64,000 bases of DNA from Caryophanales bacterium UBA6380 (GTDB taxonomy: Bacteria > Bacillota_I > Bacilli_A > RFN20 > CAG-826), in contig DJQS01000017.1 of NCBI GenBank assembly GCA_002438785.1, positions 36,524 to 100,523 of the forward strand, read 5' to 3'. The notes below the pieces were generated by a model. It did not search any database. It was not told the origin of the DNA and saw only the letters and a program-made list of their open reading frames with translations. Of this stretch, positions 41,965 to 54,768 are shown piece by piece; within the stretch, counting starts at the first letter, position 1; every line of letters begins with the position of its first letter. A program made the position numbers and the translations under genes.

Positions 41965-44175
41965 ATGAATTATAAATCTGAACTCAATCAAAACCAATAT
42001 GAAGCAGTTACTTCAAATGCTAAATATTTAAGAATTATAGCAGGGGCAGGTAGTGGTAAAACTCGTGTTTTAACATATAGAATTGCTTATTTGATAGAGG
42101 CTTTTCAAATAGATCCTTATCAAATATTAGCGATTACCTTCACCAATAAAGTTGCTAAAGAAATGAAAGAAAGAACGATTAAATTATTACCTGATTATAA
42201 TCTTGATGGATTAATGATTTCTACTTTTCATAGTTTTTGTGCTAGATTTCTTAGAAGAGAAATTGAAGTATTAGGAATTACAAATCGCTTTTTAATTTTA
42301 GACGATGAAGATCAAACTCGATTAATTAAAAATATTGCAGCCGATTTTGGCTTTAGAAAAAGTGATGATATAGTTGATGAAGCAAGAAAATTTATAAGCA
42401 AAAATAAAACTGAAGGTAAATTACCTAGTGATATTGTTGTTGATAAATTAAAAACAAATGAGAAAAAGTTTTATAACTTCTTTGTCGAATATGAAAAAAG
42501 AAAAAATGAGATGAAATCGCTAGATTTTGATGATTTATTAATTTATACAATTATCATCTTGGAGAATTATCCATTAGTAAAAGCCCGTTATAATAATCGC
42601 TATACACACATTTTAGTTGATGAGTTTCAAGATACAAATAATACTCAATATCGATTATTAAAACTCTTAATGGGTGAAAATACATCATTATATGTAGTCG
42701 GCGATCCTGATCAAACGATATATACATGGCGTGGAGCTAATCAATCAATTATTATGCAAGGGTTAAAAGATGATTTTTATCCTTTAAAGACTATTGTTTT
42801 AAATGAAAATTATCGTTCTACTTCGGAAATTTTAAATGCTGCTAATAAGCTAATTGCTTATAATAAAGAACGTGAACCAAAAGATTTATTTACTAATAAT
42901 GGGAACGGTAAAAGAATTTCTATCAATTCTTTTGATAACTCATTACTTGAAGGGAAATTTGTAGCTAATAAAATTTTAGAATTAAAAAGAGAACATCAGA
43001 ACTTTACTTTTAATCAAGTTGCTATTTTGTATCGATCAAGTTACTTATCTTTAAAAATTGAAAATGCATTAATTGCTAATCAAATTCCTTATAAGGTTTA
43101 TGGTGGAACAAAATTCTATGCTCGAAAAGAAATAAAAGATTGCTTAGCTTATTTTAGATTATTAATTAATGAAGATGATGATATTAGCTTTGAAAGAATT
43201 ATTAATGTTCCGCGTAGAGGGATTGGTGATACTTCTGTTTTAAACTTAAAAGAAGAAGCTAGAAATGCCCATCTATCAATGATTAAATATATTAAAGATA
43301 TTATTCATTTTGACACTTCTTTAAAAGCGAAAGTTATTAATGAAATTACCTCACTTATTCATAAATTGGATGACACACGTAATAAATTAACTAATAATTT
43401 AGAGTCATATAGCGAGGTTTTAAATGAATTTATAGTAGATATTGGTTACAATGATTACTTAGAAGAAAAAGATGAAACTAAGGATAAAGTTGAAAACGTT
43501 AAAGCTTTGATTGACGATATAAGAAGTTATTTAAAAGAACATCCAGAATCTAGTTTTGATGAATATTTACAAAATATTACCTTAATTACTTCTCAAGACG
43601 AAATTGAAAATCAAGATAATGTTTCATTAATGACTGTTCATACAGCCAAAGGATTAGAATTTGATTATGTATTTATTATTGGTTTAAATCAGGGCGTATT
43701 TCCAAATAGAAGAGCTTCAGAAGAATCTGGTAGAGGACTTGAAGAAGAAAGACGTTTAGCTTATGTTGCTTTTACTAGGGCAAAAAAAGAATTATATTTA
43801 ACTCTTAATAGAGAATATTCTTATTCGTTGGGAATGAATAATATTCCGTCAATGTTTATTAAAGAAGCTGGAATTAAATTTGATAACTTTAGATTTATTC
43901 CACCTACTTCATCAAACGGGCCATCAATTTATCAATTCAATATGAACAATCCATATGAGAAAGTAGATAAACCAAAATATAATAATTCAAATATTATAAG
44001 CGTAACTAAAAGTAATGGTATTAAATGGGAAGTTGGCGATACCTGTTTTCATAAAGTTTTTAAAGAAGGCAAAGTTCTTAAAGTTGAGGGTGATATAATA
44101 GAAGTTGATTTTAAAGATTTTGGTAAAAAAACTTTATTAGGAAACCATCCAATGTTATCTAAAAAGGAGAATTAA
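41965..44175 (+). CDS. pcrA: UvrD/PcrA-type 3'-5' DNA helicase
   Basis: The 736-residue superfamily 1A helicase shows Walker A AGAGSGKTR (about 27-35), TFTNKVAKEMKER (Ia), VDEFQDTN (II), VGDPDQTIYTWRGA (III), YRSSYLS (IV region), VHTAKGLEFDYVF (V) and AYVAFTRAKKELY (VI). It unwinds DNA in repair and clears recombinase from DNA. Its place ahead of ligA is conserved in Firmicutes. A C-terminal Tudor-like tail (VGDTCFHKVFKEGKVLKVEG) that contacts RNA polymerase is present. Confidence 0.95.
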   Translation: MNYKSELNQNQYEAVTSNAKYLRIIAGAGSGKTRVLTYRIAYLIEAFQIDPYQILAITFTNKVAKEMKERTIKLLPDYNLDGLMISTFHSFCARFLRREIEVLGITNRFLILDDEDQTRLIKNIAADFGFRKSDDIVDEARKFISKNKTEGKLPSDIVVDKLKTNEKKFYNFFVEYEKRKNEMKSLDFDDLLIYTIIILENYPLVKARYNNRYTHILVDEFQDTNNTQYRLLKLLMGENTSLYVVGDPDQTIYTWRGANQSIIMQGLKDDFYPLKTIVLNENYRSTSEILNAANKLIAYNKEREPKDLFTNNGNGKRISINSFDNSLLEGKFVANKILELKREHQNFTFNQVAILYRSSYLSLKIENALIANQIPYKVYGGTKFYARKEIKDCLAYFRLLINEDDDISFERIINVPRRGIGDTSVLNLKEEARNAHLSMIKYIKDIIHFDTSLKAKVINEITSLIHKLDDTRNKLTNNLESYSEVLNEFIVDIGYNDYLEEKDETKDKVENVKALIDDIRSYLKEHPESSFDEYLQNITLITSQDEIENQDNVSLMTVHTAKGLEFDYVFIIGLNQGVFPNRRASEESGRGLEEERRLAYVAFTRAKKELYLTLNREYSYSLGMNNIPSMFIKEAGIKFDNFRFIPPTSSNGPSIYQFNMNNPYEKVDKPKYNNSNIISVTKSNGIKWEVGDTCFHKVFKEGKVLKVEGDIIEVDFKDFGKKTLLGNHPMLSKKEN

Positions 44176-46477
<2,302 letters not shown>

Positions 46478-46479
46478 TT

Positions 46480-47955
46480 ATGAGTTATTTAGATTTAAGT
46501 ATAAAAGAAATTCACGAAGCTTTATTAAATAAAAAGATTACGGTTACTAGTTTAGTTAAAGAAGCGATTGATAGAGCTAAAAATAACAAAGATAATGCGT
46601 TTGAAATTATTTTAGAAGATGAGCCATTAAAGAAAGCTCAAGAATTGGATAATCTAGAAATTCCAGTAGATAATTTATTATTTGGTATTCCTTTTGTTGC
46701 TAAAGATAACTTCAGTACTAAAGGTATACAAAGTACTGGAAGTAGTAATATATTAAATGGATATGTCCCATTATTTAATGCTACTGTTATTGACAAATTA
46801 TTAGAAAAGGACGCTATTTTAATTGCTAAAACTACCCTCGATGAACTTGCAATGGGTGGAACAGGTACTAGTGGCCATAAAGGGATTACTTATAATCCTT
46901 ATGACAAGAAACACGAACACTTAATTGGCGGTTCGAGTTGCGGAAGTGCGGTAGCAACTTCTGATGGAATCGTCCCTTTTGCTTTAGGCAGCGATACGGG
47001 CGATAGCATAAGAAAACCTGCAAATAATGCCGGATTAGTAGGGTTTAAACCTACATGGGGGCGTATTTCTCGATTTGGATTATTTCCTTTTGCTCCAAGT
47101 TTGGATCATGTTGGATACTTTACTAGAACGATTGATGACAGTGCTTATTTGTTAAATATATTAGCTGGTCATGATAATTTTGATTCAACTAGTAGTTTAG
47201 TAAAAGTTGATGATTATACAAAGTTTGATAGAGAAATTAAAGGTAAGAAATTTGCAATAATAAAAGAAGTTCAAGATTCTATAAATGACAAATTTTTATT
47301 AAATAGATTTAATGAAATCATTAAAGAATTAAGTAAAAAAGGCGCTATTATTGAATATGTTAGTGTTGATAAGAGATTACTTGAGTCCATTTATCCTACA
47401 TATTTTGTTATAAGTTGCGCAGAAGCAACAAGCAATAATGCTAATCTAGATGGAATAAAATTTGGACCTTATTATCAAGGCAAAACTTATCAAGAGGTTA
47501 TGTTTAATGCTAGGACAAACGGATTTTCTAATTTAATTAAAAGAAGATTTGTAATTGGTAGTTATGCATTGATGAGAGAGAACCAACATGATTTATTTTT
47601 AAGAGCGCAGAAGGCAAGAAGAATAATTACAAACAAATTTAATGAAATTTTAGAAAAATATGACTTTATAATTAATTTAGCATCACCAAATGTAGCTCCA
47701 AAAGTTAACGAAGTTAGTGATAAATTATCAAATACATATTTAATTGCTGATAATTATCTTGCTTTTGCTAATTTTGGTGGGCAACCTTCAATAACAGTGC
47801 CAATTGGTTTTAAAGAAAGCCTTCCTTTTGGTTTAAATATTACTAGCAAAATTTTCAATGAACTTAAATTATTCAGTGCTGCATATGCTATTGAGGAAAT
47901 TACTGGTTTAAAAAACTTATCAACAAGGAATTATTTAAATAAGGAGGGCAAATAG
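46480..47955 (+). CDS. gatA: Glu-tRNA(Gln) amidotransferase subunit A
   Basis: This 491-residue amidase releases ammonia from glutamine for the kinase-transfer step in GatB. The catalytic Lys is in VAKDNFSTKG (about 78), the cis-Ser in GGSSCGSA and the nucleophilic Ser in GSDTGDSIRKPA (about 169-180). The usual motif is GSDTGGSIR; here Asp stands right before the Ser, a variant that I recall from Mollicutes. Two bases after gatC. Confidence 0.93.
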   Translation: MSYLDLSIKEIHEALLNKKITVTSLVKEAIDRAKNNKDNAFEIILEDEPLKKAQELDNLEIPVDNLLFGIPFVAKDNFSTKGIQSTGSSNILNGYVPLFNATVIDKLLEKDAILIAKTTLDELAMGGTGTSGHKGITYNPYDKKHEHLIGGSSCGSAVATSDGIVPFALGSDTGDSIRKPANNAGLVGFKPTWGRISRFGLFPFAPSLDHVGYFTRTIDDSAYLLNILAGHDNFDSTSSLVKVDDYTKFDREIKGKKFAIIKEVQDSINDKFLLNRFNEIIKELSKKGAIIEYVSVDKRLLESIYPTYFVISCAEATSNNANLDGIKFGPYYQGKTYQEVMFNARTNGFSNLIKRRFVIGSYALMRENQHDLFLRAQKARRIITNKFNEILEKYDFIINLASPNVAPKVNEVSDKLSNTYLIADNYLAFANFGGQPSITVPIGFKESLPFGLNITSKIFNELKLFSAAYAIEEITGLKNLSTRNYLNKEGK

Positions 47956-47957
47956 AT

Positions 47958-49382
47958 ATGAATTTTGAAGCAATTATTGGTTTAGAAATCCATGTTGAGA
48001 TGAAGACAAAAAGTAAAATGTTTTCTTCTGCACCGATTAATTTTAGTGATGCTCCTAACACTGATGTAGCCTTACTTGATATGGCCTTTCCTGGAACTAT
48101 GCCGGTAGTAAATAAAGAAGCAGTTAGAAATGCTATTAGAATGTGTAATGCATTACATATGAATATTGATCATGAATTATGGTTTGATAGGAAGAATTAT
48201 TTTTATAGTGACTTGCCAAAAGGTTATCAAATCACGCAACAAGCTCGCCCAATTGGTAGTGAAGGCTACTTAGAAATAGAAATAGATGGGAAAACAAGAA
48301 AAATCGGAATAGAGAGACTTCATATGGAAGAAGATACTTGTAAGCAACTTCATTATTCAAATTACACATTACTCGATTATAATCGAGCAGGTATTCCTTT
48401 AATTGAAATTGTTTCTAAACCTGAAATGCATACTGGAGAGGAAGCAAAAAAATATGTTGATAAGATAAGAGAACTTGTCACATTTAGCGGAGTCAGTGAT
48501 GGCAAAATGGAAGAAGGAAGTTTGAGATGCGATGTTAATGTTTCTATTAGACCTTATGGAGAAACTAAATTTGGAACTAAAGTTGAAATTAAAAATTTAA
48601 ATAGTATTGCAAACATTGAAAAGGCTATCGACTTTGAAATTAAAAGACAATCTGAAATATTATTATTGGGTCAAGATGTTAGACAAGAAACTAGAAGATT
48701 TGATGAAAGTAAAAAAGAAACTATTTTGATGAGAGTAAAAACAGATGCAGTTGATTATAAATATTTTACTGAGCCAAATATTGTACCAATAAAAATTGAT
48801 GATGCTTTTATTAAAAATGCAATTGATACATGTCCTGAACTTTATGATCATAAATTGAATAGATTCATTAAAGATTATAAACTAGACATAGTTGATGCTA
48901 AAATTTTACTAAATAATATTGAAATTGCAGATTTTTTTGAAAAAGTATGCACTTTTTCAAAAAATACAGTAGCTATTTGTAAATTCATTATTTCCGATGT
49001 TTTAGGTTATTTAAATAAAAATAATATAACGATTAAAGGTTTTAAAGTTGAACCAAAATTCATAGCTGAAATTGTTGATTTATTAAAAACTGGAGAAATT
49101 AATTCTTCTCAAGGCAAAGATATTTTTAATAAAGTAATTAAGGAAAATAAATCTCCGTTAATTATTAAAAAAGAGTCTAATGTTAGCTTAATTAGTGATG
49201 AAGGTACAATTAGAAATATGGTTAATGAAATATTAAGTTCTAACACTACATTAAAAGCTGATTTTAAAGCAGGTAAAGACCGTGTTAAAGGATTCGTTAT
49301 GGGCAACTTAATGAAGCAAACTCATGGTAAAATTAATCCTAATATTGCTAATAAAATAATTTTAGAAGAACTTATGAAATAG
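47958..49382 (+). CDS. gatB: Glu-tRNA(Gln) amidotransferase subunit B
   Basis: The 474-residue product starts with the GatB signature [17 protein letters not shown], has the kinase-like core with RLHMEEDT and the [12 protein letters not shown] block, and ends with the helical YqeY-like tail (about 330-474). RBS AGGAGGG. Its last 11 bases overlap mgsA, which runs the other way. Confidence 0.95.
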   Translation: MNFEAIIGLEIHVEMKTKSKMFSSAPINFSDAPNTDVALLDMAFPGTMPVVNKEAVRNAIRMCNALHMNIDHELWFDRKNYFYSDLPKGYQITQQARPIGSEGYLEIEIDGKTRKIGIERLHMEEDTCKQLHYSNYTLLDYNRAGIPLIEIVSKPEMHTGEEAKKYVDKIRELVTFSGVSDGKMEEGSLRCDVNVSIRPYGETKFGTKVEIKNLNSIANIEKAIDFEIKRQSEILLLGQDVRQETRRFDESKKETILMRVKTDAVDYKYFTEPNIVPIKIDDAFIKNAIDTCPELYDHKLNRFIKDYKLDIVDAKILLNNIEIADFFEKVCTFSKNTVAICKFIISDVLGYLNKNNITIKGFKVEPKFIAEIVDLLKTGEINSSQGKDIFNKVIKENKSPLIIKKESNVSLISDEGTIRNMVNEILSSNTTLKADFKAGKDRVKGFVMGNLMKQTHGKINPNIANKIILEELMK

Positions 49383-49767
49383 TTTTAGTTATTTTAATTT
49401 CATTATTTTTAAGAGCATTTAAAATAATTAAAGCAGTGTTTATATTTGTTGCAACGATAGTTTTTGTAACATCACAAAGTCTAAGTAAGGCATTCACATC
49501 AGGTTCATGAGGCTGAGCGGTTAATGGATCTCGTAAAAATATTACAATATCTATTAATTCTTCAGCGATTAACGACCCAATTTGTTGGTCTCCACCTAAT
49601 GGGCCAGACTTCATACATTTCACATTAAGTCCAGTTGCTAAATTAACTAGTTTTCCTGTTGTTCCAGTAGCGACTAAATCATGATTTTTTAATACATCAG
49701 AATATTTTTTAGCTAAAATAATCATCTCTTCTTTGTTTTTGTCGTGTGCTATTAATGCTATTTTCAT
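49372..49767 (-). CDS. mgsA: Methylglyoxal synthase
   Basis: Turns dihydroxyacetone phosphate into methylglyoxal and phosphate, a glycolysis bypass under phosphate shortage. The 131-residue product shows GTTGKL (phosphate binding), [16 protein letters not shown] (catalytic Asp in GGDQQ) and [15 protein letters not shown] with the active-site His and Asp. Length is typical, and it is convergent with gatB. Confidence 0.95.
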   Translation of the reverse strand: MKIALIAHDKNKEEMIILAKKYSDVLKNHDLVATGTTGKLVNLATGLNVKCMKSGPLGGDQQIGSLIAEELIDIVIFLRDPLTAQPHEPDVNALLRLCDVTKTIVATNINTALIILNALKNNEIKITKTIS

Positions 49768-49820
49768 AAGCTTCCCCTTTTGTTATATAATCATTATAAG
49801 AAAAAGGAAATAAAAAATAT

Positions 49821-50609
49821 ATGAAAAAAACTGTATTGATAACTGGTGCAACAGGTGGAATAGGAAGAAATTTGGCAAAAGTATTTGCTATTAATGGATA
49901 TAATTTAGTCTTAACTAGTACTAATTTAGAAAAATTAGAAACATTGAAAAATGAATTATTAACTTTTAATAACTCATTAAATATCGATGTTTTTGTTTGC
50001 AATTTGAATGATTCAAATTCTTCTAGTGAAATATATAAATTTACAAATAATAAAAATTATTTTATTGATATACTTGTTAATAATGCTGGTTTTGGAAATT
50101 TTGGAGATTTTTCTAAAATACCATATGAAAAAGAAGATGAATTGATTAATGTTAACATTAAAGCTTTAACTCAATTAACCTATTTATATTTAAAAGATAT
50201 GATTAAAAATAAAAAAGGAAAAATTTTAAATGTTGGTAGCATCGCTTCTTTTGCTAGCGGACCTTATTTAGCAACTTACTATGCTAGCAAAAATTATGTT
50301 TTAGCATTTAGCGAAGCATTAGCTAAAGAAGTAAAACAATATAATATAAATGTAATGTGTTTATGTCCTGGAACCACAGATACAGGATTTGAAAAACGTG
50401 CAAATCTAGATAATTCAAAGTTATTTACAACTTTAAGAGTTGCTAAGCCAGAAAAAGTTGCTAACTTTGCTTATAAGAAACTAATGAAAAATAAAGAAAT
50501 TGCTATCTATGGGATAAGTAACAGAATTTTAATTTTTTTAATAAGATTTGCACCAAGAAAGTTAGTTAGATATATAATATTTAAGATACAAGAAAAGAGA
50601 AAAAAATAA
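49821..50609 (+). CDS. Short-chain dehydrogenase/reductase
   Basis: This 262-residue NAD(P)-dependent oxidoreductase shows TGATGGIG (8-15), NNAG in VNNAGFGNFG, the catalytic Ser in NVGSIASFASG and Y-x-x-x-K in YASKNYV. The C-terminus ends in a hydrophobic-basic stretch (RILIFLIRFAPRKLVRYI), as in the DltE/YqjQ-like group at the membrane. RBS AAAAGGA. Substrate unknown. Confidence 0.88.
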   Translation: MKKTVLITGATGGIGRNLAKVFAINGYNLVLTSTNLEKLETLKNELLTFNNSLNIDVFVCNLNDSNSSSEIYKFTNNKNYFIDILVNNAGFGNFGDFSKIPYEKEDELINVNIKALTQLTYLYLKDMIKNKKGKILNVGSIASFASGPYLATYYASKNYVLAFSEALAKEVKQYNINVMCLCPGTTDTGFEKRANLDNSKLFTTLRVAKPEKVANFAYKKLMKNKEIAIYGISNRILIFLIRFAPRKLVRYIIFKIQEKRKK

Positions 50610-50666
50610 TATTAATATGAATTATTTTATAATGTATTTATGTTTATTTTATTTTAAAATAATCAT

Positions 50667-51596
50667 ATGAATAAAAATTATAAAGAGAACTTAAAGAAAC
50701 GTGGAAAATTAAAAGAAGAAAGAACAAAGATTCTTGATATAAAAGAATATACTGTTAAAAAAGAATCTGAATTATTAACATATTTAATTGAAGAATTAAA
50801 ATATAATCGTAGTAATGCTAAGTCTTTATTATCACATCACATGATTTCTATTGATGGTGCTCCAATTAGTCAATTTGATTTTAAATTAACAAAAGGAGAT
50901 TCACTAATTATTAGTAAAAAGCCAATAAAGAAGAAAACAAGAAAGAATTTGCCTATTATTTATGAAGATGATGAATTGATAGTTATAAATAAGCCAGCAG
51001 GTTTATTATCAATAGCAAGTGATAAAGAAAAAAGTAGCACTGCTTATCGTATGGTTATGGATTATCTTCAAGAAAAAGATCGTCATAATCGTATTTATGT
51101 TGTCCATAGACTTGATAAGGAAACTAGTGGAATTTTAATGTTTGCTAAAAATGAAGAACTTAAAAATATGCTTCAAGATAAGTGGAACGACTTAGTAATT
51201 AGCCGTGGCTATTATGCAGTCTGTGAAGGTATTTTTAATAAAAAAGAGGACCATATAATTAATTATTTAAAAATGAACAAACTTAATTTAATGTATGTTA
51301 CACAAGATAAGAAAAATTCTCAAAAATGTATTACTGATTATAAAGTAATAAAAGAAAATGATAAGTATAGCTTATTAGATGTTCATATTTTTACTGGTAG
51401 AAAAAATCAAATTAGAGTAACACTAGGTAGTTTAGGACATTTTGTTCTCGGTGATGATAAATATGGGGAACCTCCAAATCCTATTAATAGATTATGTTTG
51501 CACGCTTATGAATTGGTTTTAAGACATCCAAAAACTAACAAAATACTTAAGTTTAGCGATGTTTTACCTAAAGATTTTGGAGATCTAGTTAAATGA
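50667..51596 (+). CDS. RluA-family 23S rRNA pseudouridine synthase
   Basis: The 309-residue product has an N-terminal S4 RNA-binding domain (about 30-88) and the catalytic motif HRLDKETSGILMF with nucleophile D150. The RluD/RluC-like group modifies uridines of 23S rRNA; the exact site cannot be read from sequence. A TAAAAT box 6 bases before ATG and no RBS suggest a leaderless start. Its TGA overlaps the next ATG (ATGA). Confidence 0.9.
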   Translation: MNKNYKENLKKRGKLKEERTKILDIKEYTVKKESELLTYLIEELKYNRSNAKSLLSHHMISIDGAPISQFDFKLTKGDSLIISKKPIKKKTRKNLPIIYEDDELIVINKPAGLLSIASDKEKSSTAYRMVMDYLQEKDRHNRIYVVHRLDKETSGILMFAKNEELKNMLQDKWNDLVISRGYYAVCEGIFNKKEDHIINYLKMNKLNLMYVTQDKKNSQKCITDYKVIKENDKYSLLDVHIFTGRKNQIRVTLGSLGHFVLGDDKYGEPPNPINRLCLHAYELVLRHPKTNKILKFSDVLPKDFGDLVK

Positions 51597-53152
51597 GCAG
51601 TATTTTAAAAAATGTTTGGAAAACTTTAAAAGAATCATTAATTTCTGTCTTACCTATATTTGCTATAGTCGTTGCTTTATTTTGTTTACAGTTTAGTCAA
51701 ATATTCCCAAATCACGAAATTATTTCTATTAATGAATTGATAATATTTATGATATCAATGATTTTTTTATCGATTGGTATGTCTTTATTCACATTAGGAA
51801 GCGAAACGGCGCTTACTAAAGTCGGGTTATATATTGGTAGTAGTGTGACTAAAAGAAAATCTATTTTTATAATTGTTTTAGTTTCTTTTTTATTAGGATT
51901 AATGATAACAATTGCGGAACCTGACTTAACTGTTTTAGGTGATTTGGTAGGATCTGATGGTTTAATAAATCCATGGATTTTTAAAATTACAATCGGTGTA
52001 GGTGTTGGCTTATTTTTAGTCGCTGGTTTGTTAAGAATAGTATTTCAAAAATCATTAAAATTATGGTTAATTTTCTTTTATTTATTAATTTTTGGAGTAG
52101 CTTGCTTATTTGGATCTAATGGAAATACTGTATTTGAGATCTCTTTTGATAGTAGTGGCGTTACGACTGGTCCTGTTACAGTTCCTTTTTTATTAACGTT
52201 TGGAGCTGGTGTCGCTAGTGTTCGTGGTGGAAAAAATAGCAGCGGAGATTCATTTGGTGTTACTGGACTTTGTTCTATAGGACCTATTATTATGGTAATG
52301 CTTTTATTTTTACCACTATCTAAATCTGGCGCACTTGATAATTTTAAAAATTCTATAGATTCAAATCCGATTTTCTTAGATGTGTTTTCTAGGATATCTC
52401 TTGAAGTATTAATTGCAATATGTCCATTAATTCTTTTCTTTTTTATTTATCAATTTTTCTTTATAAAATTAAATATGAAAGAATTATTAAAAATTAGTTT
52501 AGGATTTATTTATACATATTTAGGTTTATCAATTTTCTTAATAGCAGCTAATATGGGACTTATTCCTATTGGTCATGCTTTAGGACTTAAGATTATGGAT
52601 GGAGGAATTCAATATAGTTATTTATTAGTTATAATTGCTATTGTTGTTGGATTATCGATTGTTTTAGTAGAACCTTCAGTACATGTTTTAGTTTCACAAG
52701 TTGAAGAAGTAAGTGGAAGAGCTATCTCTAAAAAATCTATTTTAATTGGATTATGCATTGGTGTTTCTTTAGCTATATTACTAGCTGTAATTCGTATTGT
52801 TTATGGAAATAATTTTTCAATTATGTATTATTATGTGCCTTTATTTTTATTAGGTCTAGCTCTTACATTTTTCGTTCCTGATATTTATGCAGCTATTGCT
52901 TTTGATAGTGGAGGTGTTGCTAGTGGAACAATGGCTAGTTGTTTTGTTTTACCTTTTATTATTGGAATTGGTGAGTCTAGTGCTTCTACTGATGGAGTTT
53001 CTGGTTTTGGTGTTATTGGTTTAATTGCTGTAATGCCTATTATAACTATACAAATTTTAGGTATATATGCAGGCAGTAAAAATCGTATATTGCTTAATAG
53101 AGCTAGAAGAAATATTTTAAGCGAAGATGACGCTCAAATTGTTCATTTATAA
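51593..53152 (+). CDS. DUF1538 membrane transporter-like protein
   Basis: The 519-residue protein has two related halves of about six helices each, with mirrored signatures: EPDLTVLG / EPSVHVLV and FDSSGVTTGPVTVPFLL / FDSGGVASGTMASCFVL. This internal duplication fits the DUF1538 family, usually taken as a cation transporter or channel. The two P-II-like genes behind it suggest nucleotide-dependent control of the pore. It starts inside the rluA stop. Confidence 0.88.
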   Translation: MSSILKNVWKTLKESLISVLPIFAIVVALFCLQFSQIFPNHEIISINELIIFMISMIFLSIGMSLFTLGSETALTKVGLYIGSSVTKRKSIFIIVLVSFLLGLMITIAEPDLTVLGDLVGSDGLINPWIFKITIGVGVGLFLVAGLLRIVFQKSLKLWLIFFYLLIFGVACLFGSNGNTVFEISFDSSGVTTGPVTVPFLLTFGAGVASVRGGKNSSGDSFGVTGLCSIGPIIMVMLLFLPLSKSGALDNFKNSIDSNPIFLDVFSRISLEVLIAICPLILFFFIYQFFFIKLNMKELLKISLGFIYTYLGLSIFLIAANMGLIPIGHALGLKIMDGGIQYSYLLVIIAIVVGLSIVLVEPSVHVLVSQVEEVSGRAISKKSILIGLCIGVSLAILLAVIRIVYGNNFSIMYYYVPLFLLGLALTFFVPDIYAAIAFDSGGVASGTMASCFVLPFIIGIGESSASTDGVSGFGVIGLIAVMPIITIQILGIYAGSKNRILLNRARRNILSEDDAQIVHL

Positions 53153-53167
53153 AATAAGGAGGGGTGT

Positions 53168-53590
53168 ATGCTTAAAAATAATAAAAAAACATTAATAAAA
53201 AATAAGAGTACTAACTTACCTTATGATAAAGAATTTAAGATTAAAAAGTTAAAATTTTTAATCTTAATTGTTAATAAATATCAAGGCGATTATTATGTGA
53301 ATAAGTTTTTTAAACTAGGCGTATCAGCCTGCTTTATGGCTAATGGATTAGGAACTGCTACTAGAGAGATTTATAATGTTTTAGGAGTTGGTGAAACAAA
53401 AAAAGATGTTATATTCGCTTTAATTAAAGAAGATTTAATTAATGATATTAAAAAGATAATATCTGAAAAGTTTAATGTTTCTAAAAATGCTAAAGGTGTA
53501 GCAATCACACTTAATGTTGATTCAGTTATGGGCGTTTTACTTTATAGATTTTTAACTGATTCTAAATATAATGAGAGAAAGGAAAAGTAA
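53168..53590 (+). CDS. P-II-like signalling protein, first copy
   Basis: 140 residues with a basic N-terminal extension (1-30) and a ferredoxin-like P-II fold (about 31-135). It has GLGTATREI in the T-loop-like area and GVAITLNVDSVMG near the end. RBS AGGAGGGG. P-II-like proteins next to DUF1538 are a known pairing; they probably gate the transporter in response to a nucleotide. Confidence 0.75.
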   Translation: MLKNNKKTLIKNKSTNLPYDKEFKIKKLKFLILIVNKYQGDYYVNKFFKLGVSACFMANGLGTATREIYNVLGVGETKKDVIFALIKEDLINDIKKIISEKFNVSKNAKGVAITLNVDSVMGVLLYRFLTDSKYNERKEK

Positions 53591-53592
53591 TT

Positions 53593-53937
53593 ATGGATAA
53601 TAAAAATTTATATTCACTTATTATTGTTATAGTTAATAATGGACACACTGATTTAGTCATGGAAGGAGCAAGAGATGCCGGAGCTAGAGGTGGAACTGTT
53701 TTACATGCTAGGGGCACAGGTAATGCTGAAATAGAAAAATTTTTTGGATTTTCAATTCAACCAGAAAAGGAAATGGTTCTAATTATTGTTGAAAATACGA
53801 TTAAAGATAAATGCTTAGAATCTATTTATAAAAGTGCAGGTTTAGCAACAATTGGCCAAGGTATTGCATTTAGTATGCCTGTTGAAGATGCAATTGGATT
53901 AACCTCTTTATTAGAAAATAAGGAAGAAAATAAATAG
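53593..53937 (+). CDS. P-II-like signalling protein, second copy
   Basis: The 114-residue product is closer to classical P-II: MEGARDAGARGGTVLHARGTG in the T-loop region and QGIAFSMPVEDAIGL at the end. It likely forms a mixed trimer or a pair with the protein encoded just before. The stop abuts that of rsmI with no bases between. Confidence 0.82.
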   Translation: MDNKNLYSLIIVIVNNGHTDLVMEGARDAGARGGTVLHARGTGNAEIEKFFGFSIQPEKEMVLIIVENTIKDKCLESIYKSAGLATIGQGIAFSMPVEDAIGLTSLLENKEENK

Positions 53938-54768
53938 TTATTTTTTAATTGTTAATTTTTTTAGTTCATTTTTATTTAAATTAAAGATAATTGATAGGGC
54001 ATTAACTGCATCTTTGTTGCTTAAATTATTATTGATCAATTTTTCATAAAGTTCTTTAATTTTATTTATGTCAATTGAAGGACTTTTTTCTTTTTTTCCT
54101 TCAACGATTAGGACCATTTCACCAATATAATTAAAAGGTGTATTAACTAATTCATTTAGATTTGAACGAATGAATTCCTCGTGTATCTTAGTTAATTCTC
54201 TAGCAATTACTATTTTCCTATTACCTAATATTTTAAGCATAGAATTTAGTGTATCTTTTATTTTATGAGGTGATTCATAAAAAATTAAAGTATACGGAAA
54301 ATCTTTTAAACCTTCTAATTCTGATTCTTTTTTTGAAATTTTAGCATCTAAGAAACCATAAAATAGGAAATGAGATGTTTCAAGCCCACTGGCAATTAAG
54401 GCGGTTAATGCTGCGTTAGCTCCTGGAATTGGTATAACATCAATATCATTTTCAATACATTTTTTTACAAGCAAAAAACCAGGATCAGAAATACATGGCA
54501 TCCCTGCATCACTAGAATAAGCAACATTTTTACCACTTTTTAAATCGTCAATTATTTTATTAGAAGCAATTACTTCATTATGTTCATGACATGAATATGT
54601 AGGTTTTGAAATGTTTAATAAAGAAAGTAATTTTGATGTATTCCTTGTATCTTCACAAGCAACGTAGTCAACTAAATTAAAAATTGCTAAAACTCTTTTA
54701 CTAACATCACTTAAATTGCCAATAGGTGTTGGCACTAAATATAATTTTCCGAAATTACTTTGACTCAT
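53938..54768 (-). CDS. rsmI: 16S rRNA 2'-O-methyltransferase RsmI
   Basis: The 276-residue tetrapyrrole-methylase-fold enzyme methylates C1402 of 16S rRNA. The signatures are LVPTPIGNLSDVSKR near the N-terminus, ACEDTRNTSKLL, SDAGMPCISDPG and FYESPHKI. It overlaps ricT by 14 bases and ends the dnaX cluster as in other Firmicutes. Confidence 0.95.
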   Translation of the reverse strand: MSQSNFGKLYLVPTPIGNLSDVSKRVLAIFNLVDYVACEDTRNTSKLLSLLNISKPTYSCHEHNEVIASNKIIDDLKSGKNVAYSSDAGMPCISDPGFLLVKKCIENDIDVIPIPGANAALTALIASGLETSHFLFYGFLDAKISKKESELEGLKDFPYTLIFYESPHKIKDTLNSMLKILGNRKIVIARELTKIHEEFIRSNLNELVNTPFNYIGEMVLIVEGKKEKSPSIDINKIKELYEKLINNNLSNKDAVNALSIIFNLNKNELKKLTIKK

